This document shows, in pieces, positions 24,784 through 33,561 of a stretch of DNA of 64,000 bases (within the stretch, counting starts at the first letter, position 1; every line of letters starts with the position of its first letter). The position numbers and the translations under genes are program-made. The notes beneath the pieces are model-generated. The model worked only from the letters and a program-made list of their open reading frames with translations, did no database searches and was not told where the DNA came from. This DNA is from Cytophagales bacterium (lineage in GTDB: Bacteria > Bacteroidota > Bacteroidia > Cytophagales > Cyclobacteriaceae). The stretch is taken from positions 620,001-684,000 of the forward strand of contig JAFLBQ010000002.1 of NCBI GenBank assembly GCA_017303805.1, in the 5' to 3' direction.

Positions 24784-26116
24784 AGTTTCTGTTAAAAATC
24801 AGGCGTTCGCCCGGCTGCTCATTAAATTCTCCATTGGCAAATGCCAGGTGTCCCGATACCCACGTATGGGTAATTGCCGATTGAAAGGTTGTGCCCTCAA
24901 ATGGCGACCAGCCACACTTAGCCAGAATGTTTTCCCGGCTCACCGTCCACGGGCTGTTGGTGTTGGCCAAAACCAAGTCGGCAAAATAGCCTTCGCGAAT
25001 AAAGCCACGATCTTTAATCTGAAATAAAATAGCGGGGTTGTGTGCCATCTTTTGCACAATCGTTTCGAGGCTGATTTTTTTCTGATGATAAAACTCCAGC
25101 ATGGCCACCACGCTGTGTTGAATAAGGGGCCCGCCAGAAGGAGCCTGAAAATACCCTTTGCTTTTTTCTTCGGTAGTGTGCGGGGCATGGTCGGTAGCAA
25201 TCACATCAATGCGATTATCCAGCACCGCTTTTAAAATTTCTTCTTGATCTGCTTTTGATTTGATAGCCGGATTCCACTTGATCAACATCCCAAGTTTATC
25301 GTAATCCGAATCGTTAAACCAAAGGTGATGAATGCAGGCTTCGGCTGTTATTTTCTTTTTTTCTAACGGAAGTTGGTTGTTGAACAGATGTGTTTCTTTG
25401 GCTGTTGAGATGTGTAGAATGTGCAGTCGCGTGCCGTGTTGCTTTGCAAGGGCAACCGCAAACGATGAAGATTTATAACAAGCTTCTTCGCTGCGGATAA
25501 GCGGATGATATTTTACCGGCATACCCTCGCCATACTTTGCTTTATACTCGGCTGTGTTTTTCAAAATGGTGGCTTCATCTTCGCAGTGGGTGGCGATGAG
25601 CGATGGAAACCGGGAGAAAAGATTTTCCAATACAGCCGGGCTATCTACCAACAGGTTGCCCGTAGAAGACCCCATAAAAATTTTTAAACCACATACGTTC
25701 GTGATGTCGGTTTTTAAAACTTCTTCGAGGTTATCGTTACCGGCACCCATAAAGAACGAGTAGTTGGCCAGCGAGGTGCGGGCAGCTATCTGGTATTTAG
25801 CTTCGAGTAAAGTTTGTGTAAACACAGGCGGTACCGTGTTGGGCATTTCCATAAAGGTGGTAACGCCTCCGGCCACAGCCGCTTTTGCTTCGGTATAAAT
25901 GGTTGCTTTGTGGGTAAGGCCGGGCTCGCGAAAATGTACCTGGTCGTCTATCGCACCGGGCAGCAGCAGGTTTCCTTTTGCATCTACCACAGTTGCCTGA
26001 CCGGCAGAAATTGATGTGGCAATTTTTTCAATACGTTGCCCTCTAAGTAGAATATCGGCTTCCGTAATCTTGCCTTCGTTTACAATCTTAGCATTCGTGA
26101 TTAACGTAGAGTTCAT
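24782..26116 (-). CDS. pyrC: Dihydroorotase (class I type)
   Basis: This 444-residue cytosolic zinc enzyme of pyrimidine synthesis cyclises carbamoyl-aspartate to dihydroorotate. Ligands of the amidohydrolase fold are visible: GAIDDQVHFREPG (Gln59 and His61), the carboxylated Lys145 in CGLKIFMGSSTGNLL, His177 in IATHCEDE, His235 in LHILHIST, and Asp309 in VIATDHAPHT. The first His of the usual HxH pair is Gln here; to my recollection this variant is common in Bacteroidota dihydroorotases. It is divergent from the DEAD-box gene. Confidence 0.93.
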   Translation of the reverse strand: MNSTLITNAKIVNEGKITEADILLRGQRIEKIATSISAGQATVVDAKGNLLLPGAIDDQVHFREPGLTHKATIYTEAKAAVAGGVTTFMEMPNTVPPVFTQTLLEAKYQIAARTSLANYSFFMGAGNDNLEEVLKTDITNVCGLKIFMGSSTGNLLVDSPAVLENLFSRFPSLIATHCEDEATILKNTAEYKAKYGEGMPVKYHPLIRSEEACYKSSSFAVALAKQHGTRLHILHISTAKETHLFNNQLPLEKKKITAEACIHHLWFNDSDYDKLGMLIKWNPAIKSKADQEEILKAVLDNRIDVIATDHAPHTTEEKSKGYFQAPSGGPLIQHSVVAMLEFYHQKKISLETIVQKMAHNPAILFQIKDRGFIREGYFADLVLANTNSPWTVSRENILAKCGWSPFEGTTFQSAITHTWVSGHLAFANGEFNEQPGERLIFNRN

Positions 26117-26148
26117 TACCTTGTAAAGTTGTGTAAAGATAATTGTTG

Positions 26149-27414
26149 ATGAATAGCGTTGCCGATTGGAATGAGTTTAAATTAAATAAGCAATTGCTGG
26201 ATGCGGTAGCCGAAGCAGGTTTTAGCAAACCCACCGAAATTCAGCAAAAGTGCATTCCGTTGCTCATTGCCGGCCAGCAGGTAATAGGTATTGCCCAAAC
26301 CGGCACCGGCAAAACGGCTGCCTACATCTTGCCTGTATTGTTAAAACTAAGATATGCCCAGGGCACTGATGCCCGTGCCATAATTCTTGTGCCTACTAAA
26401 GAGTTGGCACTTCAAGTGGCCGAGCACGCCCGCGTGTTGGCCAAATACACGGATTTACGCGTGGTAGAAATTTACGGGGGCGTAGGGCCAAAAACACAAA
26501 TCGAAAAAATAGAACGTGGTTTGGATTTATTGATTGCCACACCGGGTCGCTTTCTGGAAATCTATCAACGCAACGAACTGCCTGTAAAACAACTTAAAAC
26601 GCTGGTGCTGGACGAAGCCGACAAGATGATGGACATGGGCTTTATGCCACAGTTGCGAAAAGTGTTTGAAGTGATACCGCCCAGGCGGCAAAACATTTTG
26701 TTCTCGGCCACCTTTCCGCAAAAGGTAGAACGGTTGGCGCAAGAGTTTTTGGATTTTTCCATACGCGTGGAGGTAACACCCCAGGCTACTGTTGCGGCAG
26801 AGGTTGAGCAGGTGTTGTACCATGTGCCCAATGCGCTTACTAAAATTAATTTTTTAGAATACCTGCTTACCACAAATGATGAACTAAGTCGAGTAATGAT
26901 TTTTACGCGCACCAAAGAAGTTGCGGACAATGTGGGCAAGTACCTGGAGAGAAAGAAGCTTGGCCCCGTGCGGGTAATACATTCTAACAAAGGACAGAAC
27001 AGCCGCATTAATGCAGTGAATGAATTTAAGGAGGGCAAACTGCGCATCCTGGTGTCCACCGATGTGGCTGCGCGGGGTATCGATGTTACCAGCGTATCGC
27101 ATGTTATTAATTTTGATGTGCCCATTTTATACGAAGATTATGTGCATCGAACCGGAAGAACCGGTCGGGCATTTCAAAAAGGCAAAGCGATTACCTTGGT
27201 TACGGATGCCGAGACGTACCATATCGATAAAATTGAAAAGTTAATTCGGGCAAAAATTCCGGTTAAGAAATTGCCGGGCGAGATTATACGCGAGCCAACC
27301 TCAAAAGAAGAAGCGCAGGCTATGGCCCGCGAAATAGACCGCCAGAAGCGGTATGAAGATCCGGAGTTTAAGGGGGCGTTTCACTTGAAAAAGAGAGATT
27401 TGAAAATGAGATAA
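26149..27414 (+). CDS. DEAD-box ATP-dependent RNA helicase (RhlE-like)
   Basis: The 421-residue protein has the full helicase core: Q-motif region FSKPTEIQQKCIPLLIAGQ, motif I AQTGTGKT, Ia PTKELALQV, Ib TPGR, motif II DEAD, motif III SAT, motif V STDVAARGIDV, motif VI HRTGRTGR. The short basic C-terminus ends HLKKRDLKMR. It remodels RNA, probably in ribosome assembly or mRNA decay. I start at the ATG at 26149; the TTG codons just before it are less likely. A degenerate second copy of the 3' end of the gene lies 116 bp downstream, so the present C-terminus may be a replacement. Confidence 0.93.
   Translation: MNSVADWNEFKLNKQLLDAVAEAGFSKPTEIQQKCIPLLIAGQQVIGIAQTGTGKTAAYILPVLLKLRYAQGTDARAIILVPTKELALQVAEHARVLAKYTDLRVVEIYGGVGPKTQIEKIERGLDLLIATPGRFLEIYQRNELPVKQLKTLVLDEADKMMDMGFMPQLRKVFEVIPPRRQNILFSATFPQKVERLAQEFLDFSIRVEVTPQATVAAEVEQVLYHVPNALTKINFLEYLLTTNDELSRVMIFTRTKEVADNVGKYLERKKLGPVRVIHSNKGQNSRINAVNEFKEGKLRILVSTDVAARGIDVTSVSHVINFDVPILYEDYVHRTGRTGRAFQKGKAITLVTDAETYHIDKIEKLIRAKIPVKKLPGEIIREPTSKEEAQAMAREIDRQKRYEDPEFKGAFHLKKRDLKMR
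27371..27405 (+). repeat. Direct repeat copy 1 (inside the helicase 3' end)
   Basis: AGGGGGCGTTTCAC and the ~21 nt after it recur at 27487. The first 14 nt are identical and about 28 of 35 match overall. This copy encodes KGAFHLKKRDLK. Confidence 0.8.
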
Positions 27415-27458
27415 TCTGAAAAATACTCACGGCAATATCCTAGATCCAGGTTATGCCC

Positions 27459-27478
27459 GGCTCGTGTCGACACGAGCC
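27459..27478. repeat. 20-bp perfect palindrome
   Basis: GGCTCGTGTC is followed immediately by its exact reverse complement, giving a loop-free 20-bp palindrome. It lies between the two copies of the helicase 3' end. It could be a protein-binding site or the core of a small palindromic mobile unit. Confidence 0.85.
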
Positions 27479-27486
27479 ACAGCGAA

Positions 27487-27521
27487 AGGGGGCGTTTCAC
27501 GAGAAGAAAAGGAATTTGAAA
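27487..27521 (+). repeat. Direct repeat copy 2 (orphan helicase 3' end)
   Basis: In the matching frame it reads KGAFHEKKRNLK followed by stop codons, a variant of the helicase C-terminus. It is not attached to a gene. Confidence 0.75.
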
Positions 27522-27629
27522 TGATGAGTAGCAGGTATTTCTGTTTGGGATTAGATGTTATTTTCGGTATTGAGAGCTAATACGCATATTGATTTTTTTT
27601 AAAGATTTACTATTGTAGTTGTTGGCCCT

Positions 27630-28088
27630 TTAAAGCAACCTGAATTGTTTGAAATGATGCGTGAAATGTCTGTTATGAAACCTTATCCACTCCTGATAAT
27701 TCAATTCGCCCATTGTCGGATTTATGGGTTTGCTATGTGGATGGTGAATGAAATAATTGTCGAAGTCGCTTAGTTCAGTTTGGAGATAGTCTATCGCGCA
27801 GATTAAATTTGTGTGTTTAAGTGCTGGAAGTCCTTCAAGTGGCAAAACAGGAGATTTAAAACCTATTGGCATATCCTTGTCTGTGCCGATAACAAAGGCT
27901 TTAATTTTTTGTTCCTTCTCTGTCGCGTAGTGATGTTGTTGCGGTTCCTTGCTGTTAGAAAAACGAACGGCAAAAGCCAGATGCTCCACCATATGTTGAG
28001 CCGATAGTATTCCAAATGTCGGCTTACTGTCGGCCTGAAGTTGACGCAGATTCTCTAAAAGTTTTATCCGATCTAAAATGTCAATCAT
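27630..28088 (-). CDS. DinB-like/DUF1569 family protein
   Basis: The 152-residue, His-rich protein has SAQHMVEHLAFAVRFS and a C-terminal EWIRFHNRHFTHHFKQF, with NPTMGELNYQEW between. This pattern belongs to a DinB-related four-helix-bundle group (DUF1569). Some databases attach an oxepin-CoA hydrolase label to it that I consider unreliable. The His residues in the two helices could bind a metal. No signal peptide. Its neighbour is a lipoprotein of unknown function in the same direction, 27 bp upstream. Confidence 0.7.
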   Translation of the reverse strand: MIDILDRIKLLENLRQLQADSKPTFGILSAQHMVEHLAFAVRFSNSKEPQQHHYATEKEQKIKAFVIGTDKDMPIGFKSPVLPLEGLPALKHTNLICAIDYLQTELSDFDNYFIHHPHSKPINPTMGELNYQEWIRFHNRHFTHHFKQFRLL

Positions 28089-28115
28089 TTTTTTTGGAAG
28101 TTCGGGGATGGATTA

Positions 28116-29066
28116 TTATTGATTCCACCGAATGGGTTTATTCTTTTCGTCAAATTCGATAATTATTTGCCCCAGGCTTTCGTGGTACATTTCAGTAAAA
28201 TTCGCTGTTGGCGTCAAGTCAGCAAATGATTTTATTTTGGCAAGGTTGTAGGTATTTTTAATCAGTGTTGAGTCCCAGGTTGTAAGCTCCTTTTTATCCA
28301 ATTGCAGAAGAGCCAATATTCCCATTTTCTTGTTTACCCTGATAAGTGCAGAATAACCCAGTGCCTGATAGTAGTCTTTAAACACAAAACCATCTAATGT
28401 GTCTTTTGTGTAGATGTTAAGCAGAAATGCATTTTTCTTGTTTTTGCCAATTTGGTCATCAGCCCAATCAAGAACATAGAAGAGCGTGGAATTGTTAATC
28501 AAATCTGAAAATACAGTGCAACAATGATTGAATTCTAAAATCGGCTTTTCGAAATCATAAACTCCACTACAATCTACAATTTTGTTGAATGAATAATTAA
28601 TGCCCGATTCGCATTCCGGTGGGCTGTCTCTATAGGTTTTTGTGCCGTTGAAATCAGCCGTAACAATAACAGCTGTTAGATTATCCGATTCGGGTTGCCC
28701 AAAGTTGTTTATGATTGAAATTCGTTGCCTTTTTTCATCAACAGCAAGCACTTCACTGTCCCATATTTTAGAACTCTCACTAAAGTCTCGGTTATACAGA
28801 TTAAAGATGTCTGAAGGTGAGATTTTGATAGTTGCTAGGGTGCTGTCGTTCCGAATTATTCTGTATTCAATTACCTTCAACCCTTTCTCCCAAAAGTCTG
28901 CATCATTTTTCCCTAGAATTGTTGATTCTACGGTTACGGTACCCAAAGAACCGACAGCATTAATAAGCCCGCTTTCCGGTTGCAGGTTGTCTGTTGTTTC
29001 AACCTCTTGTTTGCTTATTCCGCATGAAAGCAGTACGACTGTTAAAACACAATAGAAGCACCTCAT
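28116..29066 (-). CDS. Putative lipoprotein, unknown function
   Basis: The 316-residue protein has a lipoprotein signal ending in a lipobox Cys (MRCFYCVLTVVLLSCG). The rest is beta-rich without a recognisable domain (LGTVTVESTILGKNDADFW, LTAVIVTADFNGTKTYRDSP, LGQIIIEFDEKNKP). By eye its base composition looks more AT-rich than that of its neighbours. It lies in an accessory-looking stretch between the helicase and rho. It should be anchored in a membrane and face the periplasm or surface. Confidence 0.65.
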   Translation of the reverse strand: MRCFYCVLTVVLLSCGISKQEVETTDNLQPESGLINAVGSLGTVTVESTILGKNDADFWEKGLKVIEYRIIRNDSTLATIKISPSDIFNLYNRDFSESSKIWDSEVLAVDEKRQRISIINNFGQPESDNLTAVIVTADFNGTKTYRDSPPECESGINYSFNKIVDCSGVYDFEKPILEFNHCCTVFSDLINNSTLFYVLDWADDQIGKNKKNAFLLNIYTKDTLDGFVFKDYYQALGYSALIRVNKKMGILALLQLDKKELTTWDSTLIKNTYNLAKIKSFADLTPTANFTEMYHESLGQIIIEFDEKNKPIRWNQ

Positions 29067-29194
29067 TTTTTTAAGAAGTTATTCATGTGGCCTCGCTTGT
29101 AACCAAGTTAGTCATGGTTTTTCTAATTGGCAAGCTTGCTTCCAACCTCAGATCATGTCTGCACGATCTGCAACAATAGCAAGCACTAAAGAAA

Positions 29195-29216
29195 ATGGCC
29201 CGGTTCCCCGAGCCAT
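29195..29216 (-). terminator. Terminator of rho
   Basis: On the minus strand ATGGCTCGG / CCGGGCCAT form a 9-bp stem (one G-U pair) around a GGAA tetraloop, followed by TTTTCTTT. Confidence 0.75.
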
Positions 29217-29247
29217 CTTCAAATCGACTAAAGGATCAAATTAAAAG

Positions 29248-30798
29248 TTACCCATTCATCGAAGTTAAAAACTCTTCATTATTTCGCGTGCCTTTCATCT
29301 TGCTCTGTAAAAACTCCATTGCTTCTACCGAATTCATGTCGGCCATAAACTTGCGCAAGATCCACACGCGTTGCAGTTCTTCTTCTTTCATCAGCAAGTC
29401 CTCGCGCCTGGTTCCTGAAGCCGGCACATCGATAGCCGGATAAACCCTGCGGTTAGAAAGCTTGCGATCCAACTGCAATTCCATGTTACCAGTACCTTTA
29501 AATTCTTCAAAGATAACCTCATCCATTTTTGAGCCGGTATCGATAAGCGCGGTGGCAATAATGGTAAGCGAGCCCCCATTTTCAATTTTACGGGCCGCAC
29601 CAAAGAAGCGCTTGGGCTTATGCAAGGCGTTGGCATCCACACCCCCCGAAAGAATTTTTCCGGAGGATGGCACCACAGTATTGTACGCACGCGCCAGGCG
29701 GGTAATCGAGTCCAATAAGATTACTACATCGTGGCCGCACTCGGTCATGCGCTTGGCTTTTTCCAACACTATGCTGGCAACCTTTACGTGGCGTTCGGCT
29801 TGTTCATCAAACGTAGAAGCAATCACTTCAGCCTTCACACTACGCGCCATGTCGGTAACTTCTTCCGGGCGTTCATCAATCAATAAAACGATCAGGTAAA
29901 CTTCCGGATGGTTTTCTGCTATGGCATTGGCAATGTTTTTCAGCAACACGGTTTTACCGGTTTTAGGCTGGGCCACAATCATGCCACGCTGGCCTTTGCC
30001 AATGGGCGAAAATAAATCGAGGATGCGCGTGGAAAGATTATCGTGTGTAGTACTGAGTTTTAATTTCTGCTCAGGGAATAGCGGGGTCAAATATTCAAAT
30101 GCTACACGGTCGCGAATTTCTTCGGTAGTCTTACCGTTAATGCTATCTACTTTAATAAGTGCGAAATACTTTTCGCCTTCTTTGGGTGGGCGAATTTGTC
30201 CTTTTACAGTATCACCGATTTTAAGCCCGAACAATTTGATTTGCGAGGGCGATACGTAAATGTCATCGGGGCTGGCTAAATAATTATAATCGCTTGAGCG
30301 CAGAAAGCCGTACCCATCTTGCATTATTTCCAACACGCCTTCGTTGCTAACTACCCCGTCAAAGTCGCGAATCAGATTTTCTTTGCGCGGCTGTTGATTT
30401 TGATGTTGGTTCTGATGAACAGGTTTTTCTTCGCGTGGTTCTTTCGGGGCTTCGGTAACAGGTTGTTCCTGTTCAGTGCTCTCTTCGAAGCGGGTGATAG
30501 TTTGATCCAGATTCAGGTCAACACTTTGCAGCAGTTCTTCGCTGCTCGATTCTTTCTCTTTGGTTTTAGGCGCTTCAGGCGCTACGTTTTCGCGCCTGCG
30601 TGGCCGCATTTTGCGTTCCGGAGCTTCGGTAGTTTTAGCCGGGGCCGGAGAGGGCTCTCCCGTAACGGCTTGCTGATCGAGTATTTTGTAGATCAGATCT
30701 TGCTTGGCCAGTTTCTTGGCGTTCTTTACGCCCATACTTTCTGCAATGTCTTTCAATTCAGAAAGCAGCCTGAGATTCAGGTCGTCAATTGTGTACAT
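29248..30798 (-). CDS. rho: Transcription termination factor Rho
   Basis: This 516-residue hexameric RNA helicase terminates untranslated transcripts. Order: an N-terminal helical domain ([18 protein letters not shown]), then a long acidic/basic low-complexity insertion (about 50-145, rich in Glu, Arg and Gln). The RNA-binding cold-shock domain follows ([20 protein letters not shown]). The ATPase has P-loop [23 protein letters not shown], Walker [17 protein letters not shown] and SGGVDANAL with the Q/R-loop region. The insertion makes it longer than E. coli Rho (419) and is usual in Bacteroidota. A promoter lies about 150 nt upstream. Confidence 0.96.
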   Translation of the reverse strand: MYTIDDLNLRLLSELKDIAESMGVKNAKKLAKQDLIYKILDQQAVTGEPSPAPAKTTEAPERKMRPRRRENVAPEAPKTKEKESSSEELLQSVDLNLDQTITRFEESTEQEQPVTEAPKEPREEKPVHQNQHQNQQPRKENLIRDFDGVVSNEGVLEIMQDGYGFLRSSDYNYLASPDDIYVSPSQIKLFGLKIGDTVKGQIRPPKEGEKYFALIKVDSINGKTTEEIRDRVAFEYLTPLFPEQKLKLSTTHDNLSTRILDLFSPIGKGQRGMIVAQPKTGKTVLLKNIANAIAENHPEVYLIVLLIDERPEEVTDMARSVKAEVIASTFDEQAERHVKVASIVLEKAKRMTECGHDVVILLDSITRLARAYNTVVPSSGKILSGGVDANALHKPKRFFGAARKIENGGSLTIIATALIDTGSKMDEVIFEEFKGTGNMELQLDRKLSNRRVYPAIDVPASGTRREDLLMKEEELQRVWILRKFMADMNSVEAMEFLQSKMKGTRNNEEFLTSMNG

Positions 30799-30951
30799 GT
30801 GAGTTAAAAAAAGGATTAATGAATAAAGAAAAGTTTATACGATAAGGTCATGCACGACCACAGATACTACATTTACAACGGAGCGAATACGAAACAATAA
30901 AATGTGGGTTCTTTATACTTCGAATGGCCCGGTAAGGCCTGAATGACGATG

Positions 30952-30982
30952 CAAGTATAAGCCAAAATTGAATATTATCAAA
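30952..30982 (-). promoter_or_regulatory. Promoter of rho
   Basis: On the minus strand TTTG (30979-30982), a spacer of exactly 19 nt and TATACTTG (30952-30959, 7 of 8 matches) form a good Bacteroidota promoter. The 5' leader of rho would be about 150 nt, long for this genome. Confidence 0.65.
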
Positions 30983-31030
30983 TCGGGTGACATAATTATT
31001 GGCTAATTTTAACCCCAATTAAAATGGAAT

Positions 31031-32305
31031 ATGTTAACACTTCAAACGCTGCGCGAGCAAACACAAGAGGTTATCAACGGCCTGGCCAAGCGTAATTTTA
31101 AAGATGCCGAAAGCCTGGTAACACAGGTGTTGGAGATAGATAAGCTTAGAAGAGAAACGCAAACTTCGCTGGATGCACTCAAGAGCAATCTGAACGCAGA
31201 CTCAAAAAAAATTGGCGAGTTAATGAAGTCGGGCAAAGCGGATGAGGCGGCCGCACTGCGGGCTTCCGTGGCAGCAAGCAAAGACAACCTAAAAGCACTC
31301 GAAGAAACTCTTGCCGATTCTGAAAAGAAGCAACAAGACATTCTGTATAAAATCCCCAACGTACCTGCAGCCCAGGTGCCGGCTGGCAAAAGTGCCGATG
31401 ACAATCTTACGGTACACCAGCATGGGACCGTGCCAACCTTGCATGCCGGGGCGCTGCCGCATTGGGAATTAATTAAGAAGTACGACATAATTGATTTTGA
31501 CCTCGGAATAAAAATTTCAGGTGCGGGCTTTCCGGTGTATAAAGGGAAAGGAGCCCGCCTGCAACGGGCGCTTATCAATTTCTTTTTAAACGAGGCCGAG
31601 GCCGCAGGGTATAAAGAAATCCAACCGCCCATAGTTGTAAATGAAGCCAGCGGTTATGGAACCGGTCAACTTCCCGATAAGGAAGGCCAGATGTATTTTG
31701 TGAATGAAGATGGCCTGTACCTGATACCCACAGCCGAAGTGCCCATCACGAATTTGTACCGCGATGTAATTCTTGCCGAAGAAGATCTTCCTGTAAAGAA
31801 TGCTGGTTACACCCCGTGCTTTCGCAGAGAAGCCGGCAGTTGGGGCGCACATGTGCGCGGGTTAAACCGACTGCATCAATTCGATAAAGTTGAGATTGTG
31901 CAGATCACAAAACCTGAAGACTCTTACGCCACCTTAGAGGGTATGTGTGCGCATGTTCAAGGCTTACTCGAAAAACTGGAGTTACCATACCGCAAGCTTT
32001 TGTTGTGTGGTGGCGATATGGGCTTTAACTCGGCTCTCACCTACGACATGGAAGTGTTTTCGGCTGCGCAGCAACGGTGGTTGGAAGTAAGTTCGGTAAG
32101 CAACTTCGAGACGTTTCAAGCCAACCGGCTAAAGCTACGCTACAAAAACAAAGATGGTAAAACGCAATTGCTCCATACACTCAATGGCAGTGCACTGGCG
32201 CTTCCGCGGATTGTGGCGGCATTACTCGAAAATAATCAAACACCCGAGGGGATAAAAATTCCGAAAGTACTGGTGCCGTATGCAGGCTTTGAGTGGATAA
32301 ACTAA
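31031..32305 (+). CDS. serS: Seryl-tRNA synthetase
   Basis: This 424-residue class II synthetase charges tRNA-Ser. The N-terminal tRNA-binding coiled coil (about 30-100) is followed by the catalytic core: TAEVPITNLYRD, motif 2 CFRREAGSWGAHVRGLNRLHQF, and the region around GGDMGFNSALTYDMEVF leading to motif 3 with LNGSALALPRIVAALLENN. The start MLTLQTLREQ is standard. It is divergent from rho and probably read alone. Confidence 0.96.
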   Translation: MLTLQTLREQTQEVINGLAKRNFKDAESLVTQVLEIDKLRRETQTSLDALKSNLNADSKKIGELMKSGKADEAAALRASVAASKDNLKALEETLADSEKKQQDILYKIPNVPAAQVPAGKSADDNLTVHQHGTVPTLHAGALPHWELIKKYDIIDFDLGIKISGAGFPVYKGKGARLQRALINFFLNEAEAAGYKEIQPPIVVNEASGYGTGQLPDKEGQMYFVNEDGLYLIPTAEVPITNLYRDVILAEEDLPVKNAGYTPCFRREAGSWGAHVRGLNRLHQFDKVEIVQITKPEDSYATLEGMCAHVQGLLEKLELPYRKLLLCGGDMGFNSALTYDMEVFSAAQQRWLEVSSVSNFETFQANRLKLRYKNKDGKTQLLHTLNGSALALPRIVAALLENNQTPEGIKIPKVLVPYAGFEWIN

Positions 32306-32395
32306 AAGTCAAGTTACTTTTACTGGTATTGTCTCTCGAGAAAGACGATGCATCAGGCTCAGACTATACCCGAATAGAAGACTAAAGTTCAAATT

Positions 32396-33439
32396 ATGCT
32401 TACGCGTAGGAAATTTTTACAAACTAGTACCGTACTGGCTGCTGCACCTCTTTTTGCGCACAAAGCGTTTTCCAGTACCGAAGCACCCATTCCGGTAATA
32501 GATTTTCACACGCACCCGGGGCTGTTCTTTGCCAGAGGCTCTGAGAAATTTTTAGGTGAGGCAGTACTTTCTAAAACGCTAACCGAAATGAAAACCAGCA
32601 GCGTGCTGGGCGCTTTTATTTCGTTGGTGGCCGATGCGCGCATCATTGCAGTAGGTGCCGAAGGCGTAAAACCAGCCGGCAATTTTAAACCCGGAGAAGC
32701 CTGGGCCGATTACAAACGCCAGTTGCAATTGGCGCAAGCATGTATGGCAGAAGGTGGATTTACGTTGGCCACTACCACTACGTCTTTAAAAGAACAAACT
32801 GTTAGCGCCTTCCTTTCGTGCGAGGGTGGCGATTACCTGGAAGGCGATGCCGGCCGGCTGGAAGAGATGCACCGCGATGGCATTCGCTCCATTCAGTTGG
32901 TGCACTACCACCCCAACGAGTTGGGCGATTTGCAAACCGAAGCAAGCCAACACAGCGGGCTCTCCGCTGCCGGCAAGCAGGTAATAAAGCGAATGAATAA
33001 GTTAGGAATGCTCATCGATCTTGCGCATGCCTCGTATGCCACCACACGCGCTGCGGCCCTTGCAAGCGATGCCCCCATAATTGTTTCGCATAGCATGTTG
33101 CAAACCGATAGTGTACATCCATTGGCGAAGCGGCAAATATCGAAAGAACACGCGCTGGTGGTTGCCAAAACGGGTGGCTTAATCGGCATGTGGCCATGTG
33201 GGCTAAATAAAGATTTAAACGACTTTGCCGACAACACCCTGCGGTTAATAGAGGTTGTAGGCATAGACCATGTAGGCTTAGGCACCGATATGGATGGCAA
33301 TTACAAGCCGGTAGTTTCCGGCTACCCGCAAGTGCAAGCGTGGCTGGCAGCCCTGGCGCAAAAAGGCCTTACCAAAAACGATCTTGAAAAAGTTGCATCC
33401 GGAAATGCAAAGCGCGTGCTGCAGTACGTGTTGAAGTAA
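32396..33439 (+). CDS. Membrane (renal-type) dipeptidase, peptidase family M19
   Basis: The 347-residue enzyme has a Tat-type signal (MLTRRKFLQTSTVLAAAPLF). The di-zinc M19 site is traceable: VIDFHTHPG (metal pair), LSCEGGDYLEGD (bridging Glu), IDLAHASYATTR and IIVSHSML (His ligands) and GLGTDMDG (Asp). It hydrolyses dipeptides, including D-amino-acid forms, in the periplasm, possibly in peptide or muropeptide turnover. It lies between serS and a prolyl oligopeptidase in the same direction but with about 100-bp gaps, so separate transcription is likely. Confidence 0.9.
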   Translation: MLTRRKFLQTSTVLAAAPLFAHKAFSSTEAPIPVIDFHTHPGLFFARGSEKFLGEAVLSKTLTEMKTSSVLGAFISLVADARIIAVGAEGVKPAGNFKPGEAWADYKRQLQLAQACMAEGGFTLATTTTSLKEQTVSAFLSCEGGDYLEGDAGRLEEMHRDGIRSIQLVHYHPNELGDLQTEASQHSGLSAAGKQVIKRMNKLGMLIDLAHASYATTRAAALASDAPIIVSHSMLQTDSVHPLAKRQISKEHALVVAKTGGLIGMWPCGLNKDLNDFADNTLRLIEVVGIDHVGLGTDMDGNYKPVVSGYPQVQAWLAALAQKGLTKNDLEKVASGNAKRVLQYVLK

Positions 33440-33505
33440 ATCGCCTAGTCCAGCATTCCGGGGCAGCACTTATTTTTTAAACGGCCAGTACGCTACTTCG
33501 GTGTG

Positions 33506-33536
33506 TTGTAATCCGGCAGGTGCCCTGCTAACATTG
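33506..33536 (+). promoter_or_regulatory. Putative promoter of the prolyl oligopeptidase gene
   Basis: TTG (33506-33508), a 20-nt spacer and TAACATTG (33529-33536, 7 of 8 matches) lie about 25 nt before the chosen ATG at 33562. Confidence 0.45.
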
Positions 33537-33561
33537 CATGATTCAAAAAAATCTGACTCAA

